The position numbers were made by a program, and so were the translations under genes. From Lysobacter sp. MMG2 (GTDB lineage: Bacteria > Pseudomonadota > Gammaproteobacteria > Xanthomonadales > Xanthomonadaceae), in the NCBI RefSeq assembly GCF_016735495.2, contig NZ_JAERQY020000003.1, positions 124,001-188,000 on the forward strand: a DNA stretch of 64,000 bases. Direction: 5' to 3'. Positions 21,641-28,787 of this stretch are shown piece after piece; positions within the stretch are counted from its first letter, which is position 1; each line of letters opens with the position of its first letter. The notes below the pieces were generated by a model that was not told the origin of the DNA, did no database searches, and worked only from the letters and a program-made list of their open reading frames with translations.

Positions 21641-22311
21641 TGCGCGCCCGCGCCGTGGCACAGCGTGGCGAGCGCTGCGCTGTCCTGCACCTTCGCCGCG
21701 TCCTGCGCGGCGCCGGCCAGCAGCGTGCGTTGCGCTTCGACGTTGCCCACCGGGCGCGTCTCGATGCAGCGAAGTTCTGCGCCGCGTCCGTACAGCACGA
21801 TCGCCTGCAGCTTCGCCGCCATCGCCGCGTCCCTGGGCGTCATCGTCATCGTCCAGCGCTGGCGGGTGCCGTCGGCCTGCAATCGGTAATGGGCTTCCAG
21901 CGCGGTGCGGTCGCCTCCGAGCAGCGCGCCGAAGCCGTTCTGCAGGCCGGCCAGCTCGGGCACGCGCGACAGCGAGAAGCGGCGCGGCGATTGCCCGGCG
22001 CGCTGGATCACCGCCTCACCCGCGCGCAGCGTCGTGGTTTCCGCGTACGGAGTGCGCACGTCGCGCACGAGCGTGTCCGCGTCGGGACGCACGTACTCGC
22101 CGGTGAGGCGCAATGGCGTCTTCAGCAGCTTCGAGCCGCGCACCTCGACGAAGGGCGTGCGGGCGGGCGCCGGCCGCGCGATCTTCGCCAGGATCCAGCC
22201 CGGCTCCGCCGACGATTCCGCCGACGATTCCGCCGACGATTCCGCCGGGGGTTCAGCCGGCGCGGCGCAGGTCGCGGCGCTCGCCAGCAGCAACGCCGGC
22301 GTCAGCCGCAT
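21637..22311 (-). CDS. LolA-like outer-membrane carrier protein
   Basis: 224 residues. Signal peptide (MRLTPALLLASAATCAAP) with a possible lipobox cysteine at 15. A low-complexity linker of three ESSA units, encoded by a 12-bp tandem repeat at 22209-22247, follows. The rest is a LolA-like half-barrel: RGSKLLKTPLRLTGEY, PYAETTTLRAGEAVIQRAG, and RWTMTMTPRD. It probably carries the pigment lipid across the periplasm after the MMPL exporter. The chosen start lies 59 nt inside the end of the upstream acyltransferase; it is preferred because it creates the signal peptide. Confidence 0.78.
   Translation of the reverse strand: MRLTPALLLASAATCAAPAEPPAESSAESSAESSAEPGWILAKIARPAPARTPFVEVRGSKLLKTPLRLTGEYVRPDADTLVRDVRTPYAETTTLRAGEAVIQRAGQSPRRFSLSRVPELAGLQNGFGALLGGDRTALEAHYRLQADGTRQRWTMTMTPRDAAMAAKLQAIVLYGRGAELRCIETRPVGNVEAQRTLLAGAAQDAAKVQDSAALATLCHGAGAQ
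22209..22251 (-). repeat. 12-bp tandem repeat inside the LolA-like gene
   Basis: Three exact copies of CGCCGACGATTC plus a variant, encoding the linker ESSAESSAESSAE just after the signal peptide. In-frame (12 bp), so copy-number change would lengthen or shorten the linker without a frameshift. Confidence 0.8.
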
Positions 22312-23251
22312 CGCCCAGGTGCGGAAGTGAAGTGCCGGGGTCGTCCGCCGCGTCGTTGCCATGCCAGAAGTCGTAGAAGTTGAACCAGTTGTAGGGCGCG
22401 CGGCGCACATGGTGCTGCAACCTCGCGGCATAGCCGCGCACCAGCGCGGCGAGTTGTTCGCGGCGATGCTGGCGCGGGATGTCCAGCCGTTCGCTGAATT
22501 CCTCGAACACCAGCTCGTAGCGGTTGTCGCCACGGTACAGGCCGAACGCCAGCATCACCGGCACCTTCAGCGTCGCCGCCAGCGACCACGGCGCGGAGGG
22601 GAACGACGCCTCGTGTCCGAGGAACGACGCAGGCGCGGTCGCGTCGCCCGGTTCGGCGCGATCGACCAGCAGCGCGACGAGCTCGCCGTTCGCCAGCGCT
22701 TCCTGGATCGCCAGCACGATCGACACGCCGTCCTGCCCCGCATCGATGACATCGCGCGCAAGCTGCGGATTGAGCGCGCCCAGCAGGCGCGTGATGGCCT
22801 GGTTGTGGGCGACGTCCAGCACGATGCGCACGCGCAGCGCCGGGCGCGTGAGCGCCAGCACGCGCAGGGCGTCGAAGCTGCCGTGGTGGGAGCCGAAGAT
22901 CAGCACGCCTTCGCCGCGGTCCACGCGCGCGGCCAGCGCCGGCAGGCCGACGGTCTGGATATCGAAACGCGCCAGCTGCCCGCTGAGCAGGAACACGCGG
23001 TCCAGGATGGTCGCGGCGAACGTGTGGATGTGGCGGGCCGCGTCCCACAGCGTCGGCCTGCGATCGAGCACCCGCGCCAGGTAGGCCAGCGAGGCCTGGC
23101 GCTCGGGGCCGCGCACGATCAGGAAGTAGAGCGTGATCGGATACAGGCAGGCGCGCGCGACCGCGCGTCCGCCGTGGCGCGCGATGCCGCGGATCACCCA
23201 CAGCGCGAACATGCCGCCGCCTTCCGGACGTTGTTTCCAGTGCGCGTTCAT
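22253..23251 (-). CDS. LPLAT-family acyltransferase (HtrB/LpxL-like)
   Basis: 332 residues. The H-x4-D motif is at His122/Asp127 in FGSHHGSFDALR, and a second block lies around VDRAEPG and FPSAPWSLAATLKVPVMLAFGLYRGD. The order is that of lauroyl-acyltransferase-like proteins. An N-terminal hydrophobic segment (about 35-47) would hold it at the inner membrane. In xanthomonadin clusters the acyltransferase is proposed to attach the aryl polyene to its lipid anchor. The last 20 codons overlap the signal-peptide region of the next gene. Confidence 0.85.
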   Translation of the reverse strand: MNAHWKQRPEGGGMFALWVIRGIARHGGRAVARACLYPITLYFLIVRGPERQASLAYLARVLDRRPTLWDAARHIHTFAATILDRVFLLSGQLARFDIQTVGLPALAARVDRGEGVLIFGSHHGSFDALRVLALTRPALRVRIVLDVAHNQAITRLLGALNPQLARDVIDAGQDGVSIVLAIQEALANGELVALLVDRAEPGDATAPASFLGHEASFPSAPWSLAATLKVPVMLAFGLYRGDNRYELVFEEFSERLDIPRQHRREQLAALVRGYAARLQHHVRRAPYNWFNFYDFWHGNDAADDPGTSLPHLGDAADAGVAAGERRDLRRAG

Positions 23252-23544
23252 GCGACGGCCTGCGCGTCCATGGCGACGATTTCGCCGCTGGCCAGCAGCG
23301 TGGTTGCGCGCAATACGCGGAAACGCCAGCGCGGTGGCTGGCCGTCGAGTTCGATCGACGCCACCTCGCCGGGCAGCAGCGGCTGCAGGAATTTCACTTG
23401 CGGCAGGCGCAGTGCGCGCTGCGGGCCGTGGGCGGCTTCGATCGCCTCGACCACGCGCTCCAGCAGCACCACGCCGGGCACCAGCGGACGTCCCGGGAAA
23501 TGCCCGGGCAGGCTGGGGTGGTCGTCGGGAAGGCTGAAGTCCAT
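23248..23544 (-). CDS. small FabZ-like hotdog dehydratase
   Basis: 98 residues, shorter than FabZ (about 150). It retains the catalytic-helix signature HFPGRPLVPGVVLLE, where FabZ has HFPGxPxMPGVL. The PQVKFLQPLLPGE strand is also conserved. It probably works with the larger hotdog protein at 18828. ATGA overlap with the acyltransferase start downstream. The ATG at 23544 follows a GCGCAGCCGCCGCCCCGC stretch, and ribosome-site quality is poor. Confidence 0.78.
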   Translation of the reverse strand: MDFSLPDDHPSLPGHFPGRPLVPGVVLLERVVEAIEAAHGPQRALRLPQVKFLQPLLPGEVASIELDGQPPRWRFRVLRATTLLASGEIVAMDAQAVA

Positions 23545-23638
23545 GCGGGGCGGCGGCTGCGCGCGGAAAGCGCTCAGGATAAGCCAGCGGGGCAGCGGCC
23601 GTGGCGCGGTCGCACCGCCCACGCCGGGAGCGCGCGCA

Positions 23639-24340
23639 TCAATCGAACAGCCCGCGCCAGAAACGCGGCCCCAGGGCCGCCATCTGCCGCAGGAAATCGA
23701 AGAAATGCCGGTACGGGCGATGCGGGAACAGCCAGCGCCGCAGCGCGTACTCGCCGACGAAGAAGCCGCCGACGATGCCGTAGTTGAGCAGGTTGGCGAA
23801 CAGCGACCACTCCTCCTGTCCGATCGCCACCGGCGGCGTATGCCCCAGTCGCGCCAGCACGCCGTCCGGCACGGCGATCATCGCCAGCACGCCATTGGCC
23901 AGCGCCAGCGCGGCCATCACGTAGGCCCAGCCGGCGGTCAGGCCGCGCGAATAGCGGTACAGCGGCGGCGGCAGTTGCGACGGCTCGCAGCGCTCCATCG
24001 CGGCCACGATCCGCGTGATCAGTGGTTCGCGCGGCGGTCGCAGGCTGCGCCAGAACATCCACGCCACGAAGCCCACGAACAGCATCGGCGGGGCCAGCAG
24101 CAGCATTTGCGGGTAATGCGTCTGCGCCAGCCAGGCCAGCCCGGCGGCGCAGCCGGCGGTGGCCGCCCAGGCCCAGGCCTTGCCCTGCATCAGCGGCGCG
24201 ATCAGGCACAACGCCACCAGGTCCAACAGGGCGATGGCGGCCGACACCCCGCCGCCGTCGTGCGTGGCCCAGTGGGCGAGCAGCGGGTAGGCGACGGCGA
24301 GCGCGATCGGCGGGACGGCCCGCAGGACGGCGGAATTCAC
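23639..24340 (-). CDS. COG4648-type membrane protein of aryl polyene clusters
   Basis: 233 residues with about five or six membrane segments: 8-25, 33-50, 58-75, 80-97, then a soluble RPPREPLITRIVAAMERCEPSQLPPPL loop, 138-158 and 180-198. The C-terminus is rich in aromatic and basic residues (HRPYRHFFDFLRQM). It matches the uncharacterised membrane proteins consistently found beside the ACP in xanthomonadin and flexirubin-type clusters. No known catalytic motif. Separated by 22 bp from the ACP gene, so the same operon. Confidence 0.75.
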   Translation of the reverse strand: MNSAVLRAVPPIALAVAYPLLAHWATHDGGGVSAAIALLDLVALCLIAPLMQGKAWAWAATAGCAAGLAWLAQTHYPQMLLLAPPMLFVGFVAWMFWRSLRPPREPLITRIVAAMERCEPSQLPPPLYRYSRGLTAGWAYVMAALALANGVLAMIAVPDGVLARLGHTPPVAIGQEEWSLFANLLNYGIVGGFFVGEYALRRWLFPHRPYRHFFDFLRQMAALGPRFWRGLFD

Positions 24341-24362
24341 GGCCCGGGTCCGGCGGCGACGA

Positions 24363-24632
24363 TCAGGCCGCGCGGCGCTGTTCGATGTGCGCCGCCAGCG
24401 CGCGCAGCGAGGCGAAGATGCGGCGGTTCTCGTCGTTGTCCGAGCGCAGCTGGAAGCCGTACTTGCTGGAGATCGCCAGCGCCAGTTCCAGCGCGTCGAT
24501 CGAATCCAGGCCCAGCCCCTCGCCGAACAGCGCGCCCTCCGGATCGATGTCGCACGGCGCCACGTCTTCGAGGTTCAGGCTGGCGACCAGCAGCTCGGCC
24601 AGTTCGCGTTCGACGGGGCTTTGTTCAGACAT
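24363..24632 (-). CDS. acyl carrier protein
   Basis: 89 residues, acidic, four-helix pattern. The 4'-phosphopantetheine attachment Ser44 is in GLGLDSIDALEL, the canonical DSL-type motif. First gene of the long minus-strand pigment operon. It would carry the starter and growing polyene. The ATG at 24632 is chosen over an upstream in-frame ATG at 24695 because the extra residues do not belong to the ACP fold and GGAACCGAAG lies just upstream. It must be activated by a PPTase; the likely enzyme is at 56963. Confidence 0.9.
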   Translation of the reverse strand: MSEQSPVERELAELLVASLNLEDVAPCDIDPEGALFGEGLGLDSIDALELALAISSKYGFQLRSDNDENRRIFASLRALAAHIEQRRAA

Positions 24633-24780
24633 CTTCGGTTCCAGCGGTGGCATTGCAAGGGACGCCACGATCCGGCATCGGCGTCGCGCGCGCAACCGTC
24701 CACCACGGGCGCCCGCCTAACAGCCTCCCGGGCCCGGCGCTGCACGGGCTGGCGGCGGGCATTCCCTTATCATGCGCGCC
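24633..24780. promoter_or_regulatory. divergent promoter region, ACP operon and halogenase operon
   Basis: 148 bp between two divergent units. On the plus strand TATCAT (24768-24773) stands 7 nt before the ATG at 24781, the spacing of a leaderless start. On the minus strand a weak TGCAAT lies about 20 nt before the ACP. A shared regulator could act here, but I see no clear operator palindrome. Confidence 0.45.
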
Positions 24781-26247
24781 ATGACCGATACCGTCCCCGA
24801 GTCCGCGCCGGCAGCTCCTGCCCCGGCCGAGCTGAACACGCCTTCCGACGCACCCTCCACGCTGACGCCCGACGTCCTGGTGATCGGCGGCGGCCCCGCC
24901 GGCACCACCGCCGCCACGCTGCTGGCGCGCAAGGGATGGAAGGTCCTGCTGCTGGAGAAGGACGCGCACCCGCGCTTCCACATCGGCGAATCGCTGCTGC
25001 CGATGAACCTGCCGATCCTGGAGCGCCTGGGCGTGCTGGAGCAGGTCAAGGCCATCGGCACGTTCAAGCCGGGCGCGGAGTTCCCGATCGTCAACGACGA
25101 CGGCACGCCGATGCAGTCCGGGCAGGACGGCGCCGACCAGTACAACACCTTCCGCTTCGAGCGCGCGCTCAATCCGCTCTTCGGCTACGCCTACCAGGTC
25201 AAGCGCGAGGAGTTCGACGAACTGCTGTTCCGCCACGCGCAGGCCAACGGCGTGGATGCACGCGAACGCCACAAGGTCGAACGCATGGAGTTCGGCGCCG
25301 ACGGTCGGCCGTCGATCGCGCATGCGCGCGACGCGAAGGGCAATGCCTTCACCGTGCGTGCGCGCTACGTCGTCGACGCCAGCGGCCGCGACACCTTCTT
25401 CGGCAACCAGCTCAAGCTCAAGCAGAAGAACACGCTGCACCAGTCGGCGGCGATCTTCAGCCACTTCACCGGCGTGGAACGCCGCCAGGGCGATGACGCC
25501 GGCAACATCACCGTGCAGCGCTTCGCGCACGGCTGGATGTGGCTGATCCCGCTGCGCGACGGCGTGATGAGCGTGGGCGCGGTGTGCTTCCCCGAATACC
25601 TCAAGCAGCGCCGCGGCGAAAACGAAGCGTTCCTGATGAAGACGCTCGAGTCCGAACCGCAGGTGCGCAAGCGCATGCAGAATGCGCAACGTGTCGCGCC
25701 GGTGCACGTCACCGGCAACTACTCCTACACCTGTACGCGCATGCACGGCCCGGGCTGGGTGATGGTGGGCGATGCCTACGCCTTCGTCGATCCGGTGTTC
25801 TCCTCGGGCGTGTACCTGGGCATGAACAGCGCCGAGCAGGCCGCGCAGGTGGTCGATGGCGTGCTGCGCGATCCGTCGCGCGAATCGGCCCTGCAACGCG
25901 GCATGGACAAGCGCCTCAAGCGCGGCCTGAAGCATTTCCAGTGGTTCATCTACCGCTTCACCACGCCGGTGATGCGCCACCTGTTCAACCATCCGCGCAA
26001 CATCTGGCAGGTGGAACAGGCAGTGATCTCGCTGCTGGCGGGCGATGTGTTCGACAACCCCGAGGTGCTCAAGCGCCTGCGCCTGTTCCGCATCATCTAC
26101 TCGATGACTGCCATCAGCATGGCGCCGCTGGCGCTGCGCGGCTGGTTGAAACGGCGTCGCCAGGTCGGTGTGGACGTGGGCCTGCACGGCGCCGCCGACA
26201 CGCTGCAGCCGGGGCCGGATCAACGTGACATGGGACTGCGCTCGTGA
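24781..26247 (+). CDS. flavin-dependent halogenase-like monooxygenase
   Basis: 488 residues. The FAD loop GGGPAG is at 36-41, followed by the halogenase/reductase box FHIGESLLP (67-74). The halogenase fingerprint GWMWLIP is at 251-257, and the second halogenase motif F-x2-P-x2-S-x-G appears as FVDPVFSSG (335-343). Together these support halogenation rather than simple reduction. Xanthomonadins of the related genus Xanthomonas are halogenated on the aryl ring, which fits. The N-terminal 30 residues are Ala/Pro-rich and disordered. Start: the ATG at 24781 sits 7 nt after TATCAT; the ATG at 24772 overlaps that box. It overlaps xanB2 by GTGA. Confidence 0.85.
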   Translation: MTDTVPESAPAAPAPAELNTPSDAPSTLTPDVLVIGGGPAGTTAATLLARKGWKVLLLEKDAHPRFHIGESLLPMNLPILERLGVLEQVKAIGTFKPGAEFPIVNDDGTPMQSGQDGADQYNTFRFERALNPLFGYAYQVKREEFDELLFRHAQANGVDARERHKVERMEFGADGRPSIAHARDAKGNAFTVRARYVVDASGRDTFFGNQLKLKQKNTLHQSAAIFSHFTGVERRQGDDAGNITVQRFAHGWMWLIPLRDGVMSVGAVCFPEYLKQRRGENEAFLMKTLESEPQVRKRMQNAQRVAPVHVTGNYSYTCTRMHGPGWVMVGDAYAFVDPVFSSGVYLGMNSAEQAAQVVDGVLRDPSRESALQRGMDKRLKRGLKHFQWFIYRFTTPVMRHLFNHPRNIWQVEQAVISLLAGDVFDNPEVLKRLRLFRIIYSMTAISMAPLALRGWLKRRRQVGVDVGLHGAADTLQPGPDQRDMGLRS

Positions 26248-27266
26248 GCGCAGTGCGCCCCATGCCGCTGGCGGCGCCGCGCTGGTCGGTGGAATACGTG
26301 CATGCCGCGCCCGAATCCGTATTGACCGCGCCCGACGTGCTCGCGGTGATCGGCTTCGGCGCGCAGGCGCCGCATAGCGACGACCCGCGCTACCTGCGCG
26401 TCGCGCTGGAGCCCTACGGCGATTCACCGCTGGAAGTCTGGCGCGCAAGCGGTCCGGTGCAGTGCGGACGCGACGGCGACGTCGCCTGGGCGGAAGACGG
26501 CGCGCTGCAGTTCGGCGCGATCGAACTGGACGAGGGCGACGACACCCTGCCCGGCCGCAGCGACATCGAAGCCACCGCCGACCGCCTGTACCGTCGCCTG
26601 ATCGAGTTCGTGCAGGCGCGCGGTTATCCGCACCTGCTGCGCGTGTGGAACTACCTCGACGGCATCACCGTGGGCGAAGGCGACCTGGAGCGCTACCGCC
26701 AGTTCTGCGTCGGCCGCGCGCGAGGCCTGGGCGAAGTGGAGCCGCATTCGTTGCCGGCGGCCACGGCGATCGGCCAAGTGAACGCCGAAGGCGCGCCGCG
26801 TCGCTTGCAGGTGTACTGGCTCGCCTCACGCGTGCCCGGAACGCCGCTGGAAAACCCGCGCCAGATCAGCGCCTACCGCTATCCGCGCCAGTACGGCCCG
26901 CAACCGCCGAGCTTCGCCCGCGCGATGCTGCCGCCGCCCGGCAGCGCGATGCCGCTGATGCTCTCGGGCACCGCGGCCATCGTCGGCCACGAATCGCAGC
27001 ACGCCGATTCGGTGGCGACGCAGTTGGACGAAACGCTCGCCAATTTCGACAGCCTCATCGCCGCCGCGCGTTCGCAGTGGCCCTCGCTGCCGGCGCATTT
27101 CGGCGCGCATTCGCCGTTGAAGGTGTACGTGCGCGATCGCGACGAACTGGACACGGTGAAGCGCGCGCTCGATGCGCGCCTGTCGCCCGAAGTGCCGCGC
27201 GTCGTCCTGCACGCCGCGGTGTGCCGGCGCGAGTTGCGCGTGGAAATCGACGGCGCGCACGGGTAG
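26244..27266 (+). CDS. xanB2: chorismatase, 3-/4-hydroxybenzoate synthase (XanB2 type)
   Basis: 340 residues. It has the two-part FkbO/Hyg5/XanB2 chorismatase layout. RYPRQYGPQPPSFARAM and LMLSGTAAIVGHESQH are the conserved active-site segments of this family, and LRVWNYLDGI is a third. In Xanthomonas XanB2 hydrolyses chorismate to 3-hydroxybenzoate (pigment precursor and diffusible factor) and 4-hydroxybenzoate (ubiquinone precursor). Translationally coupled to the halogenase: its GTG start overlaps the TGA. The TAG stop is immediately followed by the heptamer array at 27266. aroE, needed for chorismate, lies at 39892. Confidence 0.9.
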   Translation: MSAVRPMPLAAPRWSVEYVHAAPESVLTAPDVLAVIGFGAQAPHSDDPRYLRVALEPYGDSPLEVWRASGPVQCGRDGDVAWAEDGALQFGAIELDEGDDTLPGRSDIEATADRLYRRLIEFVQARGYPHLLRVWNYLDGITVGEGDLERYRQFCVGRARGLGEVEPHSLPAATAIGQVNAEGAPRRLQVYWLASRVPGTPLENPRQISAYRYPRQYGPQPPSFARAMLPPPGSAMPLMLSGTAAIVGHESQHADSVATQLDETLANFDSLIAAARSQWPSLPAHFGAHSPLKVYVRDRDELDTVKRALDARLSPEVPRVVLHAAVCRRELRVEIDGAHG

Positions 27267-27616
27267 GGATTCGGGATTCGGGATTCGGGATTCGGGATTC
27301 GGGATTCGGGATTCGGGATTCGGGATTCGGGATTCGGGATTCGGGATTCGGGATTCGGGAATCGGGAATCGGGAATCGGGAAAGCGTCTCCGAAGCCGTC
27401 ATCCCGGCGAAGGCCTGTCCTGAGCTTGTCGAAGGGCCGGGACCCAGGCCGTCACGCCCTCCCACCCATCACGTCATTCCCGCGAAGGCGGGAATCCAGG
27501 GACTTTCCATGCTTTACCGATTGCGTGTCGAGCGACAAGCGCGACGCTGTTGCTTCTGACAAGTAACAGGTAAGGCGTGAAACTTCCCTGGATTCCCGCC
27601 TTCGCGGGAATGACGG
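27266..27616. repeat. composite repeat element, copy 1: heptamer array plus MITE-like inverted repeat
   Basis: Thirteen GGGATTC units and then three GGGAATC units (27266-27377) lead into GGGAAAGCGTCTCCGAAGCC. A GTCATCCCGGCGAAGGCC module follows, split by an inserted CTGTCCTGAGCTTGTCGAAG motif. The last part is an element at 27472-27615 with perfect 31-bp inverted ends (CGTCATTCCCGCGAAGGCGG and its complement). No ORF with independent support lies within. The rest of the 570-bp gap to 27836 shows only ordinary GC-rich sequence. Parts recur at 38688, 54974 and 62806. Confidence 0.85.
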
Positions 27617-27836
27617 GGGCAAGGCCAGAGACGCCCGCAGACGATCCGCCCCGGCGCCCCGGATTCCTCGGTACGCCCCGATTCCGCGCCACGCTCCGCC
27701 CCTCATTTGCCCCGTTTCGGAACCCCATCCGGCCGTTTCGTCGGAACGCATGTTCACGCCACCCGGTGCCCGGTAATCTCGGCACTGCACCGCATCGCCA
27801 CCCGGCCGCCCGTCGGCCCTCACGAGGAACGTCGCC

Positions 27837-28085
27837 ATGGGTCTCATCAGCCTGCTCTGGGGCATCGTCGCCATGATCTGGATGGTGATCGCATTGATCC
27901 CGCTGCTGGGATGGGGCAACTGGCTGCTCATCCCGTTCGCCTCGGTGGGCGCGATCATCGCCGCGCTCGGCATCCTCTTCACCAGCCCGGGCAACCGCGG
28001 CCGCGCGAAGACCGGCCTGGTGCTCAACGGCATCGTGATCGTGGTCGGCATCGTCCGCCTGGGCATCGGCGGCGGCATCATCTGA
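27837..28085 (+). CDS. small inner-membrane protein
   Basis: 82 residues, almost entirely hydrophobic: a helix at about 3-24, a second at 30-50, a short polar loop SPGNRGRAKTG and a third helix at 59-78. Resembles small DUF4190-type membrane proteins, without a catalytic motif. The ATG at 27837 has GAGGAACG 7-14 nt upstream. Stands alone after the composite repeat; function unknown. Confidence 0.65.
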   Translation: MGLISLLWGIVAMIWMVIALIPLLGWGNWLLIPFASVGAIIAALGILFTSPGNRGRAKTGLVLNGIVIVVGIVRLGIGGGII

Positions 28086-28349
28086 AGCGTCCACGGTCGC
28101 GTCGCACGCGACGCGCGTGATGATGTTCTTCACGCGCACGCTCCGTACGTGGCCGCATTTTCCGCCTGAATACGTAGGTCGCGCGATGTTGCGGCGCAAG
28201 CTTGTCGCGCGCGTCGAAGCAGGCGCATAGTCGGCACGGGTTGAAGGGGGAAGCCCACATTGCATCCCCAACAGTCGATTCTTCGCGATGGCCATCGCGA
28301 GGGCGGAATCGGCCGGGGAAACATCACCTTCAAGATCGGGACGTGACCC
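28086..28349. other. 264-bp intergenic region, nothing assignable
   Basis: Contains short inverted stretches such as TCGCGATGGCCATCGCGA near 28287 and an AT-poor leader. No riboswitch fold, tRNA or ORF that I can support. The hairpin may belong to the 5' leader of the gene at 28350. Confidence 0.4.
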
Positions 28350-28787
28350 ATGAAAAGGATCGGATCCGCGCTTTGGTTGTCAGGTGTAGCGCTTGGACTG
28401 TGCTTCAACGTCCATGCCGCTGATGCCCAGTCCACACCCCATCAAGTGACCGTCGCGGGCGTCAAGGTCGGCATCGATGCCGAGACCGGACAACTGCGCC
28501 CGCTTACCGCCAGCGAGAGCGCGCAGCTCGACCAGGCGCTGACTCAAGGCAAGCAGGCCAAGGTCGCGCCGGCGATGGCGAAGACGTTCGCCGCGCCGCA
28601 GGATGCGGCGGCCGCGCGTGCCACGGTACGTCGTTCCGCGCACGGCGGCGTGTCGGTGAAGGTGCCCGAATCGCAGATGACCTCGTTGACCGCGCAGCGT
28701 GATGCGTCCGGCCAGCTGGTGATCCAGCACTCCGGCGACGAGAGCAGCGATTCCCATGACACGCACAACGAGGAGCTGCTGAAATGA
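28350..28787 (+). CDS. secreted protein coupled to a metalloprotease; possible post-PEP-CTERM-1 domain
   Basis: 145 residues. Signal peptide (hydrophobic 6-22, cleavage near HAADA). The motif GVKVGIDAETGQLRPLTASE near the mature N-terminus resembles the post-PEP-CTERM-1 pattern of D-x2-TG-x-LR-x2-T. The rest is Ala/Gln/Ser-rich with a His/Asp/Glu-rich tail (HSGDESSDSHDTHNEE). Its stop overlaps the start of the PA-domain metalloprotease (ATGA), so it is co-translated with it and may act as a helper, inhibitor or propeptide in trans. That is inferred from position only. Confidence 0.65.
   Translation: MKRIGSALWLSGVALGLCFNVHAADAQSTPHQVTVAGVKVGIDAETGQLRPLTASESAQLDQALTQGKQAKVAPAMAKTFAAPQDAAAARATVRRSAHGGVSVKVPESQMTSLTAQRDASGQLVIQHSGDESSDSHDTHNEELLK

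Larger units (their letters stand above)
14571..27266. other. aryl polyene / xanthomonadin-type biosynthetic gene cluster
   Basis: Thirteen genes in three units carry a full type II polyketide/fatty acid toolkit: KS, chain-length factor, ACP, ketoreductase and two hotdog dehydratases. Added to these are a glycosyltransferase, an acyltransferase, an MMPL exporter, a LolA-like protein, a COG4648 membrane protein, a halogenase and a XanB2-type chorismatase. This combination is the hallmark of xanthomonadins, the yellow membrane aryl polyenes of Xanthomonadaceae that protect against light and oxidative damage. No aryl-activating ligase or PPTase lies inside; both are found at 55.5-57.6 kb. Confidence 0.9.

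Noticed and set aside
22361-24784. 807-codon plus-strand open frame across the pigment operon
   Set aside because: Antisense to the acyltransferase, dehydratase, membrane protein and ACP genes, each with clear family motifs.
26462-27559. 365-codon frame running from xanB2 into the heptamer array (GIRDSGF repeats)
   Set aside because: Frame-shifted reading of xanB2 followed by heptamers, which are open in several frames by chance.
28086-28349. Possible riboswitch in the leader of the secreted protein gene
   Set aside because: Looked for a c-di-GMP or similar conserved core and found none; only short inverted stretches.
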